In this document: positions 60,640-64,000 of the stretch, in pieces
Position numbering within the stretch: position 1 is the first letter of the stretch
Layout of the letters: every line of letters starts with the position of its first letter
Notes under the pieces: model-generated
Seen by the model: only the letters and a program-made list of their open reading frames with translations
What the model was told of the DNA's origin: nothing
The model's database searches: none
From: Bactrocera neohumeralis
Lineage: Eukaryota; Arthropoda; Insecta; Diptera; Tephritidae
DNA: 64,000 bases
Reading direction: 5' to 3'
Assembly: GCF_024586455.1 (NCBI RefSeq)
Contig: NC_065921.1
Location: forward strand, 10,323,401 to 10,387,400
Translations under genes and position numbers: made by a program

Positions 60640-61205
60640 CAGGTGGCGGGTGGAGCCATGTAAAGAAGTTCATGCTAGTGAAGAAAGTTTTCTGAGCGCC
60701 ATTGAATTGGGAGTGGCCAAAAAAAATTCTTTTACATATGGCTCAAGCAGCTCACGACATTCGGTATTAGACCAGGGTAGGCAAAAAACACCCGTTTGAA
60801 AGCGAACTCAAGTGAGAAGGCTAAACATCTTTTCTCAGGGTTGTGCGCTGGGTTTAGGATACGCCAAACACCTCCAATGAAAGGAAGACAGCCTCGGATG
60901 AGAAACCCCCTTTTTGAATACGACCACTGCAAACGCCTTAAATCCTAAGGCTGATCCTGCACCTGGAATATCCGGTCCTTAATTGAGAAGGTCTGCACCT
61001 GCCCAGCGGGTTGATGTTCTCGCAAAAGTAAAGGCTGACATTACCACCGGTCCTAGAAATATAAAGGAGCGCAAATTCAGTGTGGGATTCGTGGTGGAAG
61101 AGAAACTCCGTCGCCGAGTCCTGGCACTCACCCCGGTGTCGGCCGTCTATCCACAATCCGCAACGGTAAATTCAGCCTCCATAATGAAACATCCCCAAAT
61201 GGGTT
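60640..61205 (+). mobile_element. RTE-like retrotransposon 5' fragment (endonuclease start)
   Basis: The leader matches, on the opposite strand, the 5' leader of the copy at 30840-30540 (for example TTGTGCGC and CCTCGGATGAGAAACC). The endonuclease start is then split over frames: CTWNIRSL, VDVLAKVKADITT, and later KERKFSVGFVVEEKLRRRVL with a truncated continuation. It ends near 61205 without any RT. Confidence 0.6.
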
Positions 61206-63079
61206 GAGCGTGATCGACTTCACTGAGTTGAGTCTGTTTAAATATAGTTTTGGGAAAAAATACGTGAAAGTGTAGTTTTTCTTGTCAGTCCGGACCAAAT
61301 TTGATCAGATGTATAAGATATAATCATAGTTTCGACCAAGTTTACGGTTAGTTTAGGTTGGCCAAATAGGCTGATTACTAGTGAGGCCACGAATAATCTC
61401 ACTAGCTATGGACGCTTGTCCATTGCGATACCCAGAACTCCTAGTATGGATCAAAGAGACCTTTGGATATCGCCAACATGCTTAGAGCCTGTCACAAATT
61501 TATTGAGGAGGCTACTATCATTTCCTGCCAATATGACAACCGAGATCCTTCAGCACTGGTCTAGTAAAAGTTCAACCGCGTCTTAGTACTCGCAGATCTA
61601 AAGTTTTAAAGGAAAATAGTGTAAAAATCGCCATCTCCATTTAAAGTTCACCGTTATATGCAGACAAACGTATATATAAATGCCGTTATTTCAACGTTTA
61701 TTGTGGCAGCGCGTTGAAAACTCTTCGTGTAACAGCCACACACGTTTACTTGTTATTGTTTTTGCTGCTGTTTGCCTATTTTTTACACACATCTATCGAT
61801 AATCGAAGTAAAATTAAATTGCTTATCGCTGCAAGGATGCGCTGGCAAACTCCGTGGCACTAACAAAATTCAGTACGATGCCAGAAAGAGCGATATTTTG
61901 CGGATAGACATGCGAATGCGTTTATATGCATGTAGGTGTACTTCGGCATGAATATCTATGTAAGAAAGCGTAGTATATAAGGGAAATATGCCCTGTTGCA
62001 CAACGCCAGTGACCCATATGAACGTTAACTCACTTAACTGACTGTCTGCTGCTCGAGCGTGTAATATTGGTGTTGCCATCGCGCAAGTGCCCTGATAGGG
62101 AGTATTTTATCAAGTAACCGGCGAGAGCACCTATCAGCCGCACCAATTTGTTTTTATTGCTGCATATTCCAAGTCGTGGCGGGCAAAAAAACAGTTTAAC
62201 GGTAGTTACGAAACATATAGATGCTGAGTCTTCTAAGCACACATCCTCACAAATATATAGACGGACATAAAATAACAGGCAATGATGTGGAAATTACGAA
62301 GTACCACCTGAAGGACATCATATGAGCACTGCAGAGATAAGCGTGCAACTAGTCAGCAACAGCTGGTGGCAGAAACTCTCGCACAAAGTTAGTTGGCATC
62401 GAGCGATAACGGAACAATGTTTTGAAAAACGTATACCTGAAGTATAATACTTAATTCGGTTGCAAAGAAGGGCACATTTGCTACCATAAACTTGAGAAAC
62501 GAAAACACTTTAAGGGTCTCAGAGAGTCAAATAAATTAATTTTAGTATTATTTGCCTCCACAATCGACTGGTATTGACACAAATGAGACTTCCAAGGCAA
62601 TATCAAGCGCACATTGATGACTTTGTCGTAAAAACAGCGCAGTCAGAGTTGATATTTATTTCCAAGGCCAATTGTAGCAACTAATGCACAAATGATTAGA
62701 TCCATCACGCAGCGGAAGCTTTGTAGTTGTGCGCGCGCCAATCGCCAACGGCACGTGTGTCACGCGTTTGAGGTTAGGACTACATGAAGAGCGAATCTGA
62801 TAATTTGCAAAGTATACGGCACGTGTAGCGAATTAGACGCGCTGCGCTTACAAGCTTACACACAGACTTTAACTAGCAACAATTTTGCATGAAAGCGGGC
62901 AACTGGAGGAATGGTTGGGTGCATATTTTATCCAAACTGCAAAAGCTGCTGAAGTGAAATACGTGAAATGGCATAAATAAATTTTGTATCACCTTAATAT
63001 TTTAGTTTTGATTGGAACATCTTGAAATTGTTGAAACAAGTAGGGGGTTTTTGGTTCAAAGTAATCAAGATGACGTTTT

Positions 63080-64000
63080 TATATATCTGTTAATATCTTT
63101 CTATATGTCTGTTTTTCTGCATCTTTGCGAATGTGTATCTATGTGTCCGCCAGTCTATCCTTCCGTATGTTCATTCGTCTATCAGTCTATCAGTCTATCT
63201 GACAATCTGTACACCTGCCTTTACGACAATTTGTCTATTCGCTAGCTCATCAGTCCACCTATTTATATGCTATTGCAGATTAGCTGTTCGTATATTTGTA
63301 TCGCCATCCGATAATCTGTTCATCATTTGCTCGTCTGTCTGTCTTTCCCTCCGCCAGGTCATGCGTCCGCCCGGTCATCCGTCCGCTAGCTAATCTGTCC
63401 ACCTGTTTATCTGTTAGTCAGTTGATCTGTCCACCTGTTCGTCTATCGAACAGTATATCTGTCTAACTGTCATTTTATGTCTCCAGCTCATTCATCCGGC
63501 AGCTCATCAGTCCACCTGTTCATCCATTAATTTGTATGACAGTTCAACTCTCCGTTTCTCCATCCAACAGCTCATCCGTACGACATTTCATCTGTCTACC
63601 TGTCCAGCCATCTATTTATATATCTTTTCAACTGTCTGTCTGTTCATCCATCCACTAGCTCATTCGTTTACCATATAATCCGTCCGCCAGTTTATCTGCG
63701 TACCTCCTTATCCGACCATCTGTTTAAATAACTCTATAGAAATCTGTCTATCCGTTTACTCTTCTATCTATCTGTATATTTGTCTATCTATTCGCTAGTT
63801 CATCGTTCTGCCAGTTCATCTGTTCATGTGTCCACCTAACCTTCTATCCATACGACAATCTGTCCATCCGTCTATTACCCCGTCTATCTGTCTTTCTGTC
63901 AGTTCGTCCATCGACCTGTTGTTTAGTTCATTTGTCTATCTGTTCATCACTCCCGAAATTCGTCTTGGCCGTCTATGAACTATTCGTCCCAGTATTGTAT
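63080..64000. repeat. Degenerate tetranucleotide tract (TCTG/TCCA/TCTA), runs off the window
   Basis: Over 900 bp are dominated by four-base steps such as TCTG, TCCG, TCTA, TCAT and CAGT (for example CAGTCTATCAGTCTATCTG). The steps are so diverged that no pure run exceeds about 20 bp. It is an old, decayed tetranucleotide satellite on a pyrimidine-rich + strand. Confidence 0.85.

Larger units (their letters stand above)
57681..64000 (+). other. Elk intron (5' part), continues past the window
   Basis: At least 6.3 kb follow the S6 exon without another Elk exon. The stretch holds a transposase relic (58738-59330), a dispersed repeat (59520-59815), an RTE-like 5' fragment (60640-61205) and a degenerate tetranucleotide tract (63080-64000). 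The stretches 59830-60600 and 61650-62960 show nothing I can assign. Confidence 0.8.

Noticed and set aside
61340..61620. Possible retroelement fragment (AGGTTGGCCAAATAGGCTGA...)
   Set aside because: It looks repeat-derived but no protein motif or terminus could be read, so no class can be given.
1..64000. CRISPR arrays, operons, rRNA or tRNA genes
   Set aside because: No spacer-repeat arrays, no bacterial gene organisation, and no cloverleaf-compatible A/B boxes were seen; the window is eukaryotic intron sequence.

Overview
The window is from a eukaryote, very probably a brachyceran fly. A fruit fly (Tephritidae) is my best guess, but the sequence does not prove it. It is AT-rich and intron-dominated, full of CATATGTATGTA-type microsatellites and remnants of insect-type transposons. 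Nothing prokaryotic is present.

One host gene can be supported: Elk, the eag-like voltage-gated potassium channel (vertebrate KCNH3/4/8 relatives), on the + strand. Nine coding exons lie between 11741 and 57680, at 11741-11851, 14649-14768, 20652-20789, 41045-41283, 44468-44696, 46667-46830, 52587-52791, 57198-57377 and 57562-57680. Each has GT/AG junctions, and the codon phases agree across every junction (1505 coding nt, about 500 codons). In order they encode the N-terminal PAS domain, the PAS-to-S1 linker, S1-S2, S2-S3, S4-S5, the pore with a GFG selectivity filter, and S6 with the start of the C-linker. The first coding exon and promoter lie upstream of the window. The rest of the C-linker, the cyclic-nucleotide-binding homology domain and the C-terminal tail lie downstream.

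Layout: 1-11740 is the intron before the first visible exon, with a 1.57-kb near-identical direct duplication and a transposase relic. 11.7-20.8 kb holds the three PAS exons. 20.8-41.0 kb is a 20-kb intron that acts as a transposon graveyard: nested mariners, an internally deleted mariner, RTE-like and jockey-like retroelement pieces, a TA-flanked MITE and a 385-bp-arm inverted repeat. 41.0-52.8 kb holds the linker and transmembrane exons, with two fused mariner relics and a 160-bp tandem array in their introns. 52.8-57.2 kb contains a 573-bp (TTTTG)n array between the S5 and pore exons. 57.7-64 kb is the next intron, with another transposase relic, a 5' RTE fragment and about 0.9 kb of degenerate tetranucleotide repeat running off the window.

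I found no convincing new gene system. The most interesting points are a frame-preserving tandem splice acceptor in the linker exon, the nested and fused mariner elements, the large inverted repeat, a 70-bp near-perfect hairpin, the very long pentanucleotide array, and one unrecognised coding-like antisense segment (23959-24583).
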